Source: Psoroptes ovis
Lineage: Eukaryota; Arthropoda; Arachnida; Sarcoptiformes; Psoroptidae
Direction of reading: 5' to 3'
Assembly: GCA_002943765.1 (NCBI GenBank)
Contig: PQWQ01000014.1
Span: 310,001 to 374,000 of the forward strand
DNA length: 64,000 nucleotides
Shown here: positions 38,366-51,424 of the stretch, in pieces
How positions within the stretch are numbered: the stretch's first letter is position 1
Layout: the number at the start of each line of letters is the position of its first letter
The notes under the pieces: model-generated
What the model saw: only the letters and a program-made list of their open reading frames with translations
Told to the model about the DNA's origin: nothing
Database searches by the model: none
Position numbers and translations under genes: made by a program

Positions 38366-39503
38366 TTAGATATCATTCCATTTGCTAAATATACGCATAC
38401 GATTACTCAATGATAAATAATAAAATGCTGCTATCCATACGCTTAACCATTCGAAAATTATTCCAATTATGTACCAAACATAGCTTGAGCTATCTGTTGG
38501 CCAATTAAATCGATGATCATTATCAAGCCATTTGAATATTGAATCTAAATTAAATAATGCAACAGAAATACACAAACCACTGCATAAAAAACTTATAAAA
38601 TTGATACAAAAACTGCAAATCATCGTTATTGGACGTGTCTCCAACTGTTTTGCCGAAAGGATCAAACATATTCTTATCTAAAAAAATTGAATAATTTTTC
38701 CTAAATAAATAGTTATTTTTTTTCAAGAAGTTTCTTTAAAAAATACCATGAAAAAAATCGCCAAAATATTTGATGAAGCAATCATATAACCGAGCGCATG
38801 TTCATATGGTTGTTCGGTGAAACGAAAATTTCCGATAATGATGTAACCGAGCGAGAAAAAAATGCCAAATAAGATTGAATAAAAATTATATTTATCCAAC
38901 TGTTTAGCGATGCTAATTTGGGAATTTATAAAATATTTCTTTATATAATATTTTATTTGTTTATAACGTATAAATATTGTAATGAAATCTATAGCGAATT
39001 AAAGGAAAAAAAATTCGAAATTCATCAAAAAATCAATAATTATTAATCGTTACGTACTTAATATTGCATATGTGTCTACAACTTGAGAAAAATATCCTGC
39101 GATTGGCGGTTTAGATGCTATATCACTTATCAATAGAATTAATGGGTGAGTATTATAGTTGAATATTTTTTCAAGCCATCTGTGACATTGAAATTGATAA
39201 ATTTAAATTTTAATTATTATTTCATTTATTATTTTCAAAAAATTGGACAAATTTTAATACATACATAATAATGATTGTGACAAATAATATAATAGCGAAA
39301 AACAATGGAAATATCCACCCATATCGTTTGAATAGTCTATAAAAATCTTTTCGATAAGGTTTTATTGTATAGAATTTCGGTGAACATTTTGTATCATTTG
39401 ATGATAAAGATATATTTGTTGAAGAACCATCATCATAATTTTGGATCCCAATCAAATGATTTTTATATTTTTTTTGCTTTTGTTGGTGATTAGCGATTTC
39501 CAT
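38366..39503 (-). CDS. DRAM/Frag1/Sfk1-family membrane protein, paralogue B
   Basis: Exons 39503-39265, 39179-39058, 38988-38747 and 38677-38366, of 239, 122, 242 and 312 nt, identical in length and phase to paralogue A; 304 residues. N-terminus MEIANHQQKQKKYKNHL is almost the same as A. Motifs: ISDIASKPPIAGYF, FIRYKQI, GYIIIGNFRFTE, FNWPTDSSSYVWYIIG and the last residues RMRIFSKWND. About three quarters of the last-exon residues match A by eye. Frame is intact throughout, so both copies appear functional. Family role: endolysosomal or Golgi six-pass membrane protein, tied to autophagy or GPI lipid remodelling. Confidence 0.82.
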
Positions 39504-40180
39504 GCTGGATACACAAGAAAAAAAATTGGAGAAAAGAATTCTAAGTGATTCAATTCAAATTTTTTTTTTCGCAGCATAATCATCAATTTTATCGAATATC
39601 GCCATTTATATATCAAATAATGATTGAATTTCTTGCATTTCTTTCTTGAATTCAATCATGTAACTTTGTAAATCTTTTCCATTATTTATTTATCAATCTT
39701 CGGTGAAACCCATCAAAAATTATTATCATTTATTTTATAAAAAGTAAAAATTATGCACTAATGACAACAAACAAAACTTCATGTGATTAGATTTGAAAAT
39801 TGAAATTTTTACATGTTTTTCCATTCTTTTGCATATAGCTCATTTAACACTTTCATCACTGCAAATAATGATTGATCACAATTTCATGCTTTCATGTATT
39901 TGATGAATTCACACAAACAGTAGAAAATTAACAAATAAACAAATCAATCAGAATTTTTTTCGAATTCATTGATTGAAGGGTTTTACCCTCATCAGATATT
40001 TCTTGATTTTTTTTTCCAATAATAATATTTCGTAACAAAAAGTACAAATATTTGTTTGGTGTCAACAACATTTGTTTATTTTTTTCGCCTCATTTTGACA
40101 GGTGTGGGTTCATCTTTAGTCATGTTTCAATGTCTTATGTCTTCTAAAATCATCAAAAAAAAAAAAAAAACAGAAACAAC
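39504..40180. promoter_or_regulatory. upstream region of DRAM-like gene B
   Basis: Counterpart of the 36884-37554 region, sharing the GCAGCATAATCATC...CGCCATTTATATATC block and the GGGTTTTACCCT and GGTGTGGGTTCATC segments. Probable promoter; no specific sites named. Confidence 0.4.
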
Positions 40181-40496
40181 AACAACAAAAATCTAAACAT
40201 CATTCATTATTAAATTTTCCATATGAATGACTACTATTTAACATGATGACGATGATGATTTCATTCAATTTTATTCCATTCTATCCAATACACGCACACA
40301 CACAAAACGACATTCATTCCTTTTTTCGGTCATTTTAGTTTTATTTTTTAGTTTAATTTTTCTAAATTTAAGACTGAAACAACAACAAAAAAATGAACAT
40401 TTTTTAAGCATCATAAAACAATGATAATTATTTGTAAATTGTAATTAGTAATTTGTCGAATAAAAATGAAATTTGAAAAAAACCATATTAGATATA

Positions 40497-40576
40497 TTAG
40501 ACTGTCCGGAAAGTTCTGGCCGATTTTCATGAGCAACACTATTGATTGAGCGGAATGAACTTTTCGGACAGCCTAA
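40497..40576 (-). mobile_element. mariner-type MITE, copy 4
   Basis: 80 bp, TTAGACTGTCCGGAAAGTTC to GAACTTTTCGGACAGCCTAA, TA on each side (40495-40496, 40577-40578). Same orientation as copy 2 (GGCCGATTTTCATGAGCAAC shared exactly). Confidence 0.9.
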
Positions 40577-42733
40577 TATTTTATATCTCAAAAAGCGAAA
40601 AAAAATTTTTTTTTCTCAAATTAATGTCAAATTTTGCCAATGTATAGAACGATTGTGTGTATGCAAGTTGAGCATATTTTAACATCAACAATTATTTGCC
40701 TTTATTTATAATTATAAAATTAAATTATCTCACTAAATGGCCAAAAAAAAAACGATGAAAAACAATGCAAATTTTAATCATTTTTTGGCTTGCTGCTGCT
40801 GATGTTGTTGGTGGTGGTGCTTTTGTTTTAATTTAGTTCGTTTGTTCAAATGTAAATGAATGCATGAATCTCATGCAGATATATCCACTTGTGAATTCAT
40901 ATCTCGCCTATGAATGGTTGGCCAAAAAATTCAAAGATTATTATAACTGTGCATTTGAAACTTTTGATTATCATTTTTATCGTTTTTATTTTTGGTTGAT
41001 TACTAGAATTAATTCATATTTTTATTAAGTATTTGATATGTACAAAAATAGCCATTTTCTCGCATAGTACATATCGATAAACAATTGTAGTGGGCGATTG
41101 TAAATTTGTTATAAAAATTTTAACTCAAATCATAAAACAGTAAAAAATTTATTAACCCTTAAACAGAAGTTAAACTTTATTATCGTATTTTTTTTCTTCA
41201 AAATTTTTCCAGAGATTTTGAACGGTAGTGATTGATTGGCTAATCTTGATATAAATCACAAAAAGTAAAAGCAGCATGGAAACAAAGAATAGATGAATGG
41301 CTTATTGATTCGTTGATTTGTGATTTTCTTTTTTTTGTTATTTTCAAGATAAGATTTCTAAATCATTCCTCAGATATCAGTAAAAATCGAGGAGATTTTC
41401 CATCCATTGATCGAACGGAAAAAAATTGTCGTAATGTAAAATTGTGCAACATTCAAAAAAACGATGAGAATTTGCATATATGAATTTTAATTTAAATTGA
41501 AATTAATTTATTTTGTCTCTCGATTTGCCAAGTGTATAAGAGACAAGGAAAAATGTATTTCTTGTGTCTTACGACATTCATTTATTCATTCATGTTAGAT
41601 GGTCGACTTTATGCCAAACACTAATGCAAAACATAAATTGAATTTAACCATTTCAATAAATGAAAAATTTTTAAAATTAAAAATTTTGAAAAATAACATC
41701 ATTGTTCAATGATGTTTGCTTGCTCATCTTTATTCATATTCATCCATTTGTTATGATTATAATTCATTTTGATTTTTTCGCATTTACCTTTTTCCAAAAA
41801 TCCATTAACACATCTGAACGATTTTTCGTTGTTTGTTGGTGCTTTGATTTATTCATATTAATTTTGAGAAAAAAAAATGAAAAATTAATTTCAGAAGCTC
41901 TATTTTTTTAAATGAATAAATATCATTTTGAATGAATTAATGAATTAAATGAATTAAATGAATAAATATCATATATCCATTTTGTGTATTAATACATGTG
42001 TGTGTCTTCATAACCATTAATTTTTCGATATTTATGGTTTTTTCCATTTTGTTTCGTTAATTCGTCGTTTCCCATTAGTCGTTAAATATTCATTAATCAT
42101 AATATTGGAATCATATCCCAGTTTTTACCTTGGAATTTCGTGGAAAAATTATGTACATTTCCATTCACAAAATATCAAATTATAATTTGAATTTTTCACG
42201 AAAAATAAACAATAATTTTTTATTCATTATTTTTTAAGTTTCAAATTCAATGTTGAAAATAGAACATTGAATATCCTTTTTTAGATTTATTTGCTGAAGA
42301 TTTAACTGTGTTGGCCATAATCATTATTATTATCATTGTATTAATTTGGATTATGGAACGCTTCGACACTTGAAAAGATTTATAAATCTTCTTCGATCGA
42401 TTTTAGGCCGATTTTAGCCGAAGAAATTATTTCGTTTCCTTGTCTAATGTATCATCAATTTTCCATTCAAATTAATCGGATTCGTTCAATTATTTTCATT
42501 ATGATCATAAAAATCATTAAGCATTTTTGAATAATTTTGTTTCATATTTTCATTTTATTTTTATTTTTTTGTATTTGATTTGTTTAAAGATAAGATAATA
42601 TTAAGAAGTGAAAAAAGATGAAAATGATAAATGAACAAAAATAAAATTGATCGTAATCGATAAACATTTTGGGATTGATTTTTTTTTCGATTTTGGTCTT
42701 CTGAATGATTGATTTATGATTTATGAGAACATT
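40577..42733. other. gene-free stretch
   Basis: AT-rich DNA after MITE copy 4. No gene seen; the open frame at 41702-41911 has no recognisable feature. Confidence 0.5.
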
Positions 42734-44399
42734 TCAAAATTTGTTAATATGACTGAATCCGAAGATGAAACAGCCAATATACATTAAGGTAATCTATTAG
42801 GAAAAGGGAAAAAATTAAATTTTTTGTATGTGAAAACCAGAAAAAAATGTATACAAATGAGATGTTCAACTCACATTGAAGATGAATAAATGTGTTACAG
42901 CACCAATCATCGCTAATCTTGGCCCGTATTTTGGACCATGCATCAAACGTTCATATAATTGATCATATTTTATTTTCATAATTATTTGTGATTTAAGATG
43001 AATTCCTTGAATTATTGGCACTAAATGTTTCGTCGGGCGATGTAATGAATTAGTCTGTATAGCTAATGCTTCTAAAAGTGATAATGTGATTGCACCATGT
43101 ATGATAATTAATGTAGAGATGAAAAATTCATCAGATACCGTTAGTGTTTCATTCAAAATTAATGTCGAAACACATATAATATTCCATGGTAGACTTATTA
43201 CAAAGTAGATAAGAAAACTTTCAATAAATTTGCCGTGCCATGCTTTCATCGTAACAACACAAATGCGACAATGTTCATTAACGAACCAATTCAAAAATTT
43301 AACTTTTCTACGATCCAACATGCCTAATCTATAGTTGCAATCATTCAAGAGAAATTTCAAAGAATTGTTTTCCTCATATTTTTGTGTAGAAATCAATGAA
43401 ATTATTGATTGTTTCAAATTTTTTTTAATAACTCTTAAGGATTTATCATAATTTTTCAATTGAAACGATTTCAATAGTGTTGGTGATGATGCGAATAATT
43501 GGAAGAAAAATCCCAACTGTAGTACCGTCACAATCATATCACTCATTGTCACTACGTCTAATAATAAAATAAGATATTGCCATATTTTATTTAAACCATA
43601 TACTTGTTGTACAATCCTAAAATATAGAATTGAAAACAACGAAACTGATACGGCTGCAAAAAGTGAATATAAAACGAATAATCATAATTTATTGAGTGTT
43701 ATCTTGATAAAATCAATATAAAAAATCTCTTGCCTATGAAAAAATGCAGTTGATAAACCATCACATCGATGAAGCGATAAATTTTACATATAAATATTTG
43801 ACATTCAATTGAAAAATACAAATACGTCCGCATATGTTCGCGATCAGCTAATTGTTTGTTGATATTATCCATATTAAACCAAAATGATAAATACGATGTG
43901 AATCTGCAATAAAATTTGATGAATACCGAAAATATTGAATGATTTAATAACTGATAATGTTTCAAATTTTCTGAGTATTTTTGTTGAAATGCAATATTTC
44001 GCTCTTCTTTGCTTAATTTATACTTATTCAAATGATCAGAATTACGTATGACAATGTCATATGGCAATTGAAATGTCCATGTGTCGGTCGGATTAAAGAT
44101 GAATACATATTTACCGAGCAAACCAAGTGCAGGTAAACCAAGCATGAGAAATATTGATGATACAAATTTGGTTTATTCTTTTTTATCAGAAAGCAAATTG
44201 GATCGGAACAATTTATATTAAATGCGATTATTGAATACTTAGTCAAAAAATGTATGAATAAACAAAAAATTACACGTGATTGAAACACAATCATAAGCAT
44301 TGTTTCGTAAATATGTTTGTAACGATAATATCGGATATTTTGAGGATTTATTATCTCTTTCAATTGATTATAATAGAAATGTTTGATTTTTAAAAACAT
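42734..44399 (-). pseudogene. multi-pass membrane protein family, copy 1 (4-nt deletion in exon 1)
   Basis: Exons 44399-43734, 43653-42875 and 42793-42734. It starts MFLKIKHFYYNQLKE and ends in a short TM-like last exon (MYIGCFIFGFSHINKF). Exon 1 changes frame at about 44146-44149: copies 2 and 3 have four more bases between NLYHQY and the MLGLPALGL motif. The first intron uses a GC donor (ATAG|GCAAGA). Exon 2 has conserved loops and helices (FFQLFASSPTLLKSFQLKNY, NWFVNEHCRICVVTMKAWHG, PKYGPRLAMIGAV). Intact frame would be roughly 500 residues with about seven hydrophobic segments. I do not recognise the family; an arthropod gustatory-receptor-like chemoreceptor is possible but the classical TYxxxxxQF end is absent. 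Confidence 0.72.
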
Positions 44400-47300
44400 T
44401 TTTCCAGCTTATTTGTATTCAATTCAATAATAATAACAATTTTATATTCGTGATTAATGTATGATTTAAAGTGATCGTGATAAAGAAACTAATGAATTAA
44501 AACAAGTAATAAAAATTTGTCAACATTTCATTAGAATTATCATAAACAATATGTTAAGGTGGTAATTAAAAGCAAAAATAATGTTTCACTGCCACATGAT
44601 TCAAATGATGGACCCATTTACAAGCAAATAATCAATAATCAAACAAAAGAAGGAATTGACATTGAAAATAAAAAATAATTTGCCATAATTCTTGTTACAT
44701 ACCTCTTATGCTTAACCAATAATTGTTTTCAAGACCATTTTGTTATTTCATTTCAATATATTCCGTAGAAAATGAAGAATATTTGCAATTGATTTCCGAA
44801 AAATAAGAAAAAAGGAATCGATTTTCCCTCTTATTTACGACCAACAATAATAAACTTTCAATTAAAAAAAAATTAAAATTTTGATGGCAAAGGTGGCAAC
44901 AAAAATTTTGTCCACTTTTCAGTCATTAGGCAAGGAACTCAAATTTTGAAATGCTTTAGATTGCACATGAGATAATTAATCAATTTGAATTTTTCTTCAT
45001 TAAGAAAAATTCATTAGTCGCAGAATAGATTGTAATAATTTCAGCTGGAATATTCTATGCCATAATCAACATTTAAAAATTTTTCAATGTGTTGGAAATT
45101 CTCGATTTTCAAAGTTTTTTCACTTGTCGCAATTTTTTTTTTGCCAAATTTTCTGTTGGCAACCAGAATCATTTATCATTTCCTTAACAATTTAAATTCA
45201 TTTAATTATTCATCTTTTTTTTCCCGTTTATTTAATGCACCAAGCATTTTTCTATTTTAACTTACTGAAGAAAAGAAAATTACAAAAATCCGATTACACC
45301 ATTCGGATGAACGGTGTAAAATAAACAGGTTTTAAGCCTTTAAAACCCTTTTAAATCAACAAATAAACAATTTTCAATCATTTGCATTTTCTTTTCTGAA
45401 AAGTGATTATCAAATATTTTTGTATTACGCACGATTTTTAGCCTATGTATGAGGAGAATGCGCAACAAGTCACTTCCCCATTTCAAGAGGAACCATGTGT
45501 TGTTAATTTGAAAATATTGAAAAAAAAAATTAATTGGATTTAAATTAATTTCAATTGGTTTTACAAATATCATTCGAAGAAAACATTGAACAAAAGTCAA
45601 ATAAACAATATGTGATGCGAATTTTTAATTAAAAATTGAATTCATTTTGATTGCATTCTTTGTTTTTTGTTTTTTCTTTTTTTCAATAAAGTGTGAAAAT
45701 TTATTGATATGCCATATGAATGACATCACATACACACATGGTTACGAATTTTTTTTTTTTTTCAATTGAAACTGATTGAAACATTGAACATTGATTTTCT
45801 TGTCAGTTTTAATTTTTTTTCATTTAAATTCAAACAATGATTTTAATTTCATTTTTTTCTCCATTTTTTTTTCTCGATTCACTTGTCTGGAAGATGCTAA
45901 TCTCAATTTCTATTGTTTTTTCTTTTTTCTTTTGATTTGAAAATTTGAATATTTTTCCATTGTTTTTACATGGCAATTTTCCGTTATTATTTTTATTATA
46001 CAAATTTTTCCATTTGAATTTAAATTTTTAATTTTGTTTCTTATTTCGGCAAGAAATATTAATGAAAATCAAAAATAAAAGATAACAATTTTGGTGTATT
46101 GTCTATTTCGTACGGTTGTATCTTATCTTGTTTCGAATTTATTTATTTTTGTTTTTCAAAAAAGATTCTTTAATTAAATAAAATAAATGAAAATTTGCAT
46201 ATAAATTTAGACTTTTTAATTTTCTTTTTTTTCGGTTTCAACTGTATGCGTGTGTTGAGGCAAATAATGATAATTCAAAGAGACTTCGTAAGACAATTTG
46301 CTGGCAAATGATAAGAAGAAAAATAAAAATATAAAAATCAAATGTAAATTATGGCCAAAATATGAAACGTGATGATCAAAATTTTTGAAATTCTTTGATG
46401 CTTTTGATATCAAAATCGATAACAATCATAATTATCAGAAGAACAACGAAAGTCCAAACAATTGAGTTACATTGAATTGAATTATGTTGATTGATTCAAT
46501 TTGAATCATTGCATTCGGATAAAAGATGGCTAAACAGACAACGAAATAATGAAGAAATGAAATTCCTTGAAAACAAATGTTTCTGATGTTGTCAACATCT
46601 CTATTTTTTTCGCTCTAAAATTTACTTGCTTGTTGTTATCATTATTATTTAGCATCATCACTGGATGAATGATGGACACATTCACAAACGTTCACATAAA
46701 TTTAGATTAAAATCAGCAGATCTTTTCGTTTTACATTCTTTTCGACATTGATAGTGATTGTGTAAGCAACAAAACATTAAAATTGATCGATCAATTTAAA
46801 TTTTCTTAGCTTTCTTTTGTTTTTATTTTATTTTCAAATTTTGTCAAATTTCAAGACTTTAATCTTGAGTCAAAAGCAATCAAAGTCATTTCGATGTGGC
46901 GCTTCTTTTTTGTGTTTTTTTTGTGTTTTGTTGCCACAGTAATTGCAAGATGCTTGAGACTGTTTGTGTGATTTTGTCATCCCAAAAATATGGAAAAAAT
47001 GACGATAATTGAAGCATTCATAATCAATGAGCTAGCGTGAAAAAAAATTCAATGTGATCAATGATTTGATGAAAAATTATTGATAATGATCATTGAAAAT
47101 TATCAAATTTGACAAAAAAAAAAAAAAATTGAAACAATAATTGAATCACTTATTATTAAAAATGAAACAAACAATATTAAATTCATTTGCCCTTGATTTG
47201 TATTAATGATCACTTTCGGATGATTATTATCATGGTTGATGTTGATGATGATGATGATGGTGGTTATCTCTTCACATCATAACGTCATCATCATCGTTAT

Positions 47301-50132
47301 TATTAACTAAATTGATAGCATTAATAACGAAACATTATAATCATTATTATTATTGTTATGATTATTATCAAAGTCGAATTGAAATTAGTAACATGATTTT
47401 TTCTTTTTGCTCGTCTTGCTTTTGTTTTGTTTTATTTTGTTCATCAAATTACTGTATCTTTGCTCTTCATTGCTTGATTTTCATTTTTTCTTATTTTCAT
47501 TTTTGAACTTTAAATTAAATTATTACATTGACTCAATGAGTCACACAAGAAACGATGAAAAAATAATGATAATAATCATGGCCATTTGATACATTTAAGC
47601 ATCATAATCATCATAAACATCAGCAAAAACATGAACAACAACCACAACAGAAAATGACGTTTTTATTTTCACAGTTTTAACTCTGCATTTGATACATTTA
47701 TTTTAACTTTATTCAATAATAAAGTAACTAAAATCATGGAAATAAATCAAAGCTAAATACAATGGCACAAAAACAGCTTGATAAATAAAAAAGATCGGAA
47801 ATTATGAAAAATTTTCATTGAAATTTTCATAAAAATTCATTTAATTGAAATAATATTTCTCATACTCCATCTATTCAAATCCACATCAATTCATCGGTTT
47901 GATTGGAGCTTGAAATACCACAACAGCGGAAAAAAAATGTGAAATTAATGTTTCATATTTTATATTTTTCTTTTCTCAGTTCATGATGTTAACGGATTTT
48001 TCTTGTATTTTGTTGGATAAAATTTAACAAAAAAGAAAAAAAAATATCGAAAGTGAAATCATGATTATGTCACGATTATTTCTTTTTCGTATTTCGTATT
48101 TCAATGATTAAATATATCCCTTCAATATCGTTTGAAATTTCATCATCATCATCATCATCATTTTACCTTTTTATTTCGCTAATTTTCATCGAAATGTGTG
48201 GTTTATGGGCATGATTTTTATTTATTTATTCATTTATTCATTCATTTATTTGTGTATTTTTCATTTTATTTTATTTCCATTTTTTTCGCCTGTAAAATTA
48301 CCATAATCATTGGTTTATTTTCTGCTACATCGATAGATGAATGAATAAATGAATGATGAAATGAATAACATTTTTCGCTAAATGTATTTACAGAAATAAA
48401 ATAAACTTAACTCGTGTTCAGTTAATTATCGAAATTGAACGCATCAATTTTGTTTGATTTGTAATGAATTTTCCATCATATTTTTCAAAGTAAAAATGAA
48501 AATATTTAGAAAACATAAAAAATCCTATCATAAACAACTAATTAATTGGATAGTATTTATATTTATTTATTTTACGGAAAATTTAATGATTTAATGATTT
48601 TCGTTTTTCTTCAATTTTTTTCTCATATTTGATTTACCATTTCGAATGCAATATTTTTTATTCAATATTCAATGAATTTATTATGTCAGTACGGAACCAA
48701 AAAAATTGAAATTTTCATTTTCTTGTTTTATTCGGCATTATTTCATTAAAATTACTGCTATTTTTCATTCGTTATGTTTAACGGTCATCCATTAATCATT
48801 TCTGTAATCGATTAATACTTTCAATTTATTTGAAATTTTTTTCATCCATCTATAAGCCATTCAATGTTTATTCGATTAAACTAATATTTCAAAAAAAAAT
48901 TTCAAAGATTTTCGATTCGCTAAAAATAGGATTTGAAAAATACACCCAAATTCTCAAGCAATCTTTGAATTATTTGAAACAAAAAAACAAATTTTGATCA
49001 ATTTTCAATTGATTCCGATAAAAACTGATTTGTTTCAATTTGTCAAAACAACAAACATTCGTATTCAAGTCAACCAAATCTAAACAACATTGTTTTGTTG
49101 AATCATCATTGAATAAATCACGAAATTTTTCATAGATAAAAATGCAAATTTTTTTTCTGCTTCGCAATTTTAATGAATGATTTAATTAATTGAATCCAAT
49201 TAATTCATTCAATTAATTTTAATTGCTCGCAAAGAATTAATTAATTGAAATTAACAATTTCAAGGATTGAATAGATCATCATTAGATTGAGTTTTTCGAG
49301 TTTAGGCTCGAATATCCATGCTCATTATCATAATGTTTGAAATGAAGAAAAAAAGAAATATCTTAACCTGTAGTTGAGCTTGTTTAGATCATCTTCATCA
49401 TCATAATTAGCATTATCATCATCAATGTAATGAGGATTTACAGAGAAAAAAAGAAAAGTTCATTGCACAAAATAATAAATAAAATAAAATCAATTAATTG
49501 ATTGAATTTTTGTTTCAAGAAGAATTTGTTGATATGCATAACAAACAAAGCACACACATACAAGCATGAATAAATGAATTGAAAAACAAATTATCATCAA
49601 TGTCAATGCTCATTCATTCATTCATCATTATTATTATAACAAATTCATCACCATTATCATCCAGCAATAATAATAAAATATGATAATTTTCACTTTTTGA
49701 TTGGATTTTAGCGAATCTATAATTACGATTATTATTATTATACTCATCTCAAACAATCAATAATGATGAAAATGATAAAAAGCGAACACAAAGCAATCAA
49801 TTCAAAAAGTTCAAAAGTGATTTTTACAGTGCGAAATTGATTGTCCAAAAACTTTTTGATTGAAATTTTTCATCGATTTTCCATACATTTAAATTTCAAG
49901 TCATGTGTTTTTCAATTTTTCATTTATTTATCTTGGATATATGTGCCTGATCAGATTATATTCGTTTTTGAACGAAATGTGTAAGAAATGAAACATCTTC
50001 GAAATTTTTTTCTGCCCTTTTTTCTGCTAAAAAATAATCCATTTGATGATAATTCATTTTGATAATGATTACTTTTTCGTTTTTTTTTCACAAATCAATT
50101 GATATTTCTATTATTTATTATCAATAAAGATT
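44400..50132. other. gene-free stretch; left part is an inverted duplicate of 54.9-55.9 kb
   Basis: About 44400-45250, read on the minus strand, matches the upstream DNA of copy 2 in patches (e.g. GATAAATGATTCTGGTTGCCAAC read at 45182-45160 and at 55157). The rest is AT-rich with no gene. The small ACACC...GGTGT hairpin near 45297-45318 has no clear meaning. Confidence 0.5.
50129..50132. repeat. target-site duplication, left (GATT)
   Basis: GATT immediately before the left LTR, repeated at 54685-54688 immediately after the right LTR. Four bases fit a Ty3/gypsy integrase. Confidence 0.75.
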
Positions 50133-50390
50133 TGTAGTGATGAATCTTCATCACCAACCAACCAATCAACCAACCAACCAATCACAATCGATGATTAAGA
50201 GTTTCAATTAATAATGACCAATTGTCATTGACAATATTTGTCATTTTTCTATCTAAAATTTTGTATTTAAACTTACATTTTTCTTATTTCAAAATCATTA
50301 AAAACAAACATTAAAAAATCATTGAATTTTCAAACTTCAAAATTGAATTTCAACTTAATTTATCAATCATCAAATTCGCGCACTGCTACA
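50133..50390 (+). repeat. left LTR
   Basis: 258 bp, TGTAGTGATG ... CACTGCTACA. TATTTAA at 50264-50270 occupies the place of TATATAA in the right LTR. Confidence 0.95.
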
Positions 50391-50410
50391 TCATTTGGTG
50401 ACCCGGTACT

Positions 50411-51424
50411 ATGGCTAAAACCGGCAATCTTCTTGGCGATATTACCGACGATCTTAATCCCTCTGAGTGTGTGTCAGAGATGAAAACCGAACTAATGAAC
50501 ATGAGGAAATTGATTGAACAACTGCAGCTTGCCGCAAGCAGCAACAGCGTTAACAACACCGAAACTTCAGCAGTATCGGTTAAACTGCAAGATTTCTGGT
50601 TCGACAATCCTGCTGGTTGGATCAGAAATGCCGAAGCACAGTTCAAGGTTGCGAAAGTGACCTCTGAAGAGACCAAGTATTACCATCTGGTAAGTCGGTT
50701 TCCAAACGATATTAGCACCAAACTTGCTGATATCATCGATCAAGATTATGAGCCAGGTCTTTACAAGACCCTGTGCGAAGCTATCATCGCGCGATTTTCG
50801 CCTTCAGCCGAAAGTCGTATGAACCAATTATTGAGCGAACACATTGGTAATCGAAAACCATCCGAATTTTACCGGCATCTTGCATTAATGGCTACCAATT
50901 CGGTTTCCTTCGATATCGTGATGAACCGATGGTTTAAGAATCTGGATACCGTCGTAGCCGCTGGAGTTCGTGTAGCAATGAAGCGACTTCTCGAAGATTT
51001 CAAGACAACGGGAAAATACAGTACCGTTGATCTCAATGCGATGCTAGAGACCGCTGACGATCTATTCGAAATACAACGTAATAGATCAGTGCAATCGGTC
51101 AGTTACCGTAATGACCAACACTGTCAGCGAAGACGACGAAATAGATCCAGAAGTCGATCACGTCGTTATGATCCTAATGGCAAATGGTGTTACAACCATT
51201 TCAAATATCGCCACAATGCTAGGAGATGTGCTGATCCTATGCATTGTATGTTCAATCAATCATCACGACCATCATCACGCGCACCTTCGCGTGCCTCATC
51301 ACGATCATCATCGCGTGCACCGTCACCGATGCGTTCATCAATGCGCCAATCTGCGCCTATTGACACATCACCATCAACATCTTATGGTGATGCAAAAAAC
51401 CAGTTGCCGGCCCTAGAGCATTGA
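50411..51424 (+). CDS. gag: retrotransposon Gag
   Basis: 337 residues from the first ATG after the left LTR. The middle has the capsid-like helical character usual for gypsy Gag (QDFWFDNPAGWIRNAEAQF, HLVSRFPNDI). The C-terminus has an Arg/Ser-rich stretch and one Cys/His motif (WCYNHFKYRHNARRC) like that of invertebrate gypsy nucleocapsids. It stops at TGA 51422-51424, 22 bases past a canonical -1 frameshift heptamer. Confidence 0.9.
   Translation: MAKTGNLLGDITDDLNPSECVSEMKTELMNMRKLIEQLQLAASSNSVNNTETSAVSVKLQDFWFDNPAGWIRNAEAQFKVAKVTSEETKYYHLVSRFPNDISTKLADIIDQDYEPGLYKTLCEAIIARFSPSAESRMNQLLSEHIGNRKPSEFYRHLALMATNSVSFDIVMNRWFKNLDTVVAAGVRVAMKRLLEDFKTTGKYSTVDLNAMLETADDLFEIQRNRSVQSVSYRNDQHCQRRRRNRSRSRSRRYDPNGKWCYNHFKYRHNARRCADPMHCMFNQSSRPSSRAPSRASSRSSSRAPSPMRSSMRQSAPIDTSPSTSYGDAKNQLPALEH

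Larger units (their letters stand above)
37555..40180. repeat. tandem segmental duplication, unit B (about 2.6 kb)
   Basis: Head-to-tail copy of unit A containing DRAM-like gene B. Non-coding flanks are nearly identical to unit A in several blocks (37735-38020; 39572-39640), while exons and introns have diverged clearly. Confidence 0.85.

Noticed and set aside
44028..44200. Extension of the copy 1 first exon past its frameshift (residues after NLYHQY)
   Set aside because: It is read in the wrong frame after the 4-base deletion; copies 2 and 3 show the true continuation.
45297..45318. Short hairpin ACACCATTCGG...GAACGGTGT
   Set aside because: Single, short, with no repeat elsewhere in the window and no associated element.
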